Of a DNA stretch of 5,759 nucleotides, positions 4,924-5,759 are shown one piece after another (position 1 is the first letter of the stretch; every line of letters begins with the position of its first letter). The notes beneath the pieces were generated by a model that was not told the DNA's origin, searched no databases, and saw nothing but the letters and a program-made list of their open reading frames with translations. The position numbers were made by a program, and so were the translations under genes. This stretch comes from Sporomusaceae bacterium (GTDB taxonomy: Bacteria > Bacillota > Negativicutes > DSM-13327). Location of the stretch: NCBI GenBank assembly GCA_027492445.1, contig JAPUES010000265.1:1-5759 (forward strand), read 5' to 3'.

Positions 4924-5759
4924 ATGAATTTAAGACAGAAATTTTTGATGATGGTGGCCATTACTAGCACGGTATTAGTCGTCGTTGCTACTATGGGTTA
5001 TTATTCTGCTAAGGAGCAAGTAACGGAAAATATTAAAAGCGAAATGTACTCCGTGGCCAATGCTCATTCCCAAGAGTTAAATGGATGGTTATTAACAAAA
5101 GCGCAAGTTGCAGTAATAACAGCACAAAATATTCAGTCCGTATTGGGAGATAGTGAGATACCACTCTCGTTTGTTTCCCATTATAAAGCAGATTCGAAAA
5201 TACTTAATTTATTTGTGGGTTTAGAAGATGGTAAAATGATAGTTGGTTCAGGAGAAAGCCTTCCAGCAGAATTTGATCCTCGTAAACGTGGGTGGTATCA
5301 ACAAACCAAGGAAAAAAAGGCATTAATTTTTACTGATGCCTATATTGATACCGCTACGAAAAAGTATGTGATATCCGCAACGACTCCCTTAAATAATGCA
5401 ACAGGGAATTTTAGAGGTGCTGTTGGGATTGATATTTCCTTGGATTTTTTAAGTGAAAAAATTAAAGATGTTAATTTAAAGGGCAAAGGTTATGGCGTTA
5501 TTATTGACCAGCAAGGCATTATTTTAGCCCATCCAGATGCCACGAAAGTCTCCACTAATATTCATGAAAATGCTGCTTTGAAAAACTTTGCCAAAGATAT
5601 GTTAGCCAAAGAAAACGGTATGCAAGCCTATGAATTAGATGGTGTAGGAAAGTTAATGGTTTATACCAAAATCCCTTCAACTGGTTGGCTAATGGGGATT
5701 ACTGTTGATGAAAAGGATATGTATACTCAGATTGCTTCCTTAGGCTTTCGCTTTAGCAT
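4924..5759 (+). CDS. Methyl-accepting chemotaxis protein (likely), N-terminal part with dCache sensor domain; 3' end outside window
   Basis: The frame opens at ATG 4924 (AAAGGAG at 4908-4914, 9 nt upstream; an in-frame TGA at 4906 excludes an earlier start). It stays open for 278 codons to the window edge. A short basic N-terminus (MNLRQK) leads into one transmembrane helix, about residues 7-27. An external helix (about 29-70) and a double Cache domain to about residue 265 follow. Landmarks are FDPRKRGWYQQ (117-127), FTDAYIDTATKKYVIS (136-151), GAVGIDISLD (165-174) and GYGVIIDQQGIILAHPD (membrane-distal/proximal module boundary, about 189-205). R122, W124, Y125, Y140, D142 and D170 resemble the amino-acid-binding signature known from dCache chemoreceptors such as PctA. 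Position 117 is Phe where that receptor type has Tyr. The second membrane helix, HAMP and signalling domains must lie beyond the window. A Cache-bearing histidine kinase or diguanylate cyclase cannot be excluded, but the N-terminal style is that of chemoreceptors. Confidence 0.82.
   Translation, partial: MNLRQKFLMMVAITSTVLVVVATMGYYSAKEQVTENIKSEMYSVANAHSQELNGWLLTKAQVAVITAQNIQSVLGDSEIPLSFVSHYKADSKILNLFVGLEDGKMIVGSGESLPAEFDPRKRGWYQQTKEKKALIFTDAYIDTATKKYVISATTPLNNATGNFRGAVGIDISLDFLSEKIKDVNLKGKGYGVIIDQQGIILAHPDATKVSTNIHENAALKNFAKDMLAKENGMQAYELDGVGKLMVYTKIPSTGWLMGITVDEKDMYTQIASLGFRFS

Noticed and set aside
4879..4927. Mini-frames upstream of the receptor: MDQ-stop at 4879-4890 (AGGAAG upstream) and an 11-codon frame at 4892-4927 whose TGA overlaps the receptor ATG
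   Set aside because: They are too short to support. The second lacks its own binding site, and such overlaps arise easily by chance in AT-rich leaders.

Overview
The window looks like a piece of chromosome from a low-GC, Gram-positive-lineage bacterium. It has strong AGGAGG-type ribosome binding sites, compact same-strand genes, a Firmicutes-style ilvB-ilvN pair and a Cache-domain receptor. A Negativicutes member of the Pelosinus/Sporomusa kind would fit, but that is a guess from general appearance and not a demonstrated assignment. All genes read on the + strand.

The left third (1-2032) is visibly AT-rich and looks like the end of a surface-polysaccharide or accessory cluster. It holds the C-terminus of an aldo/keto reductase (cut by the window edge), a left-handed beta-helix O-acyltransferase, and a ferredoxin-domain protein of the coenzyme F420 hydrogenase/dehydrogenase beta-subunit (FrhB-like) family. 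The genes are 18 and 10 bp apart and probably cotranscribed. The biochemical role of the FrhB-like protein in such clusters is not settled.

The middle (2033-4762) is a second transcription unit with its own likely promoter (TATAAT at 2078-2083). It holds ilvB and ilvN, the catalytic and regulatory subunits of acetolactate synthase, which makes the first committed intermediate of valine and leucine synthesis and the acetohydroxybutyrate for isoleucine. They are followed by a small VOC/glyoxalase-fold metalloenzyme. A perfect 18-bp hairpin (4720-4762) closes the unit. There is no ilvC in the window, and no T-box or attenuator fits upstream of ilvB. Feedback inhibition through the ACT domain of IlvN is the control visible in the sequence.

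The right end (4763-5759) has a likely extended -10 promoter and the N-terminal 278 codons of a membrane receptor. It has one transmembrane helix and a periplasmic/extracellular dCache domain carrying residues that resemble the amino-acid-binding signature. It is most likely a methyl-accepting chemotaxis protein whose signalling half lies beyond the window.

I see no clear novel multi-gene system. The items most worth a second look are the FrhB-like protein, the ilvBN-VOC arrangement, the putative amino-acid receptor beside ilvBN, and two promoters sharing an identical -35-region word.
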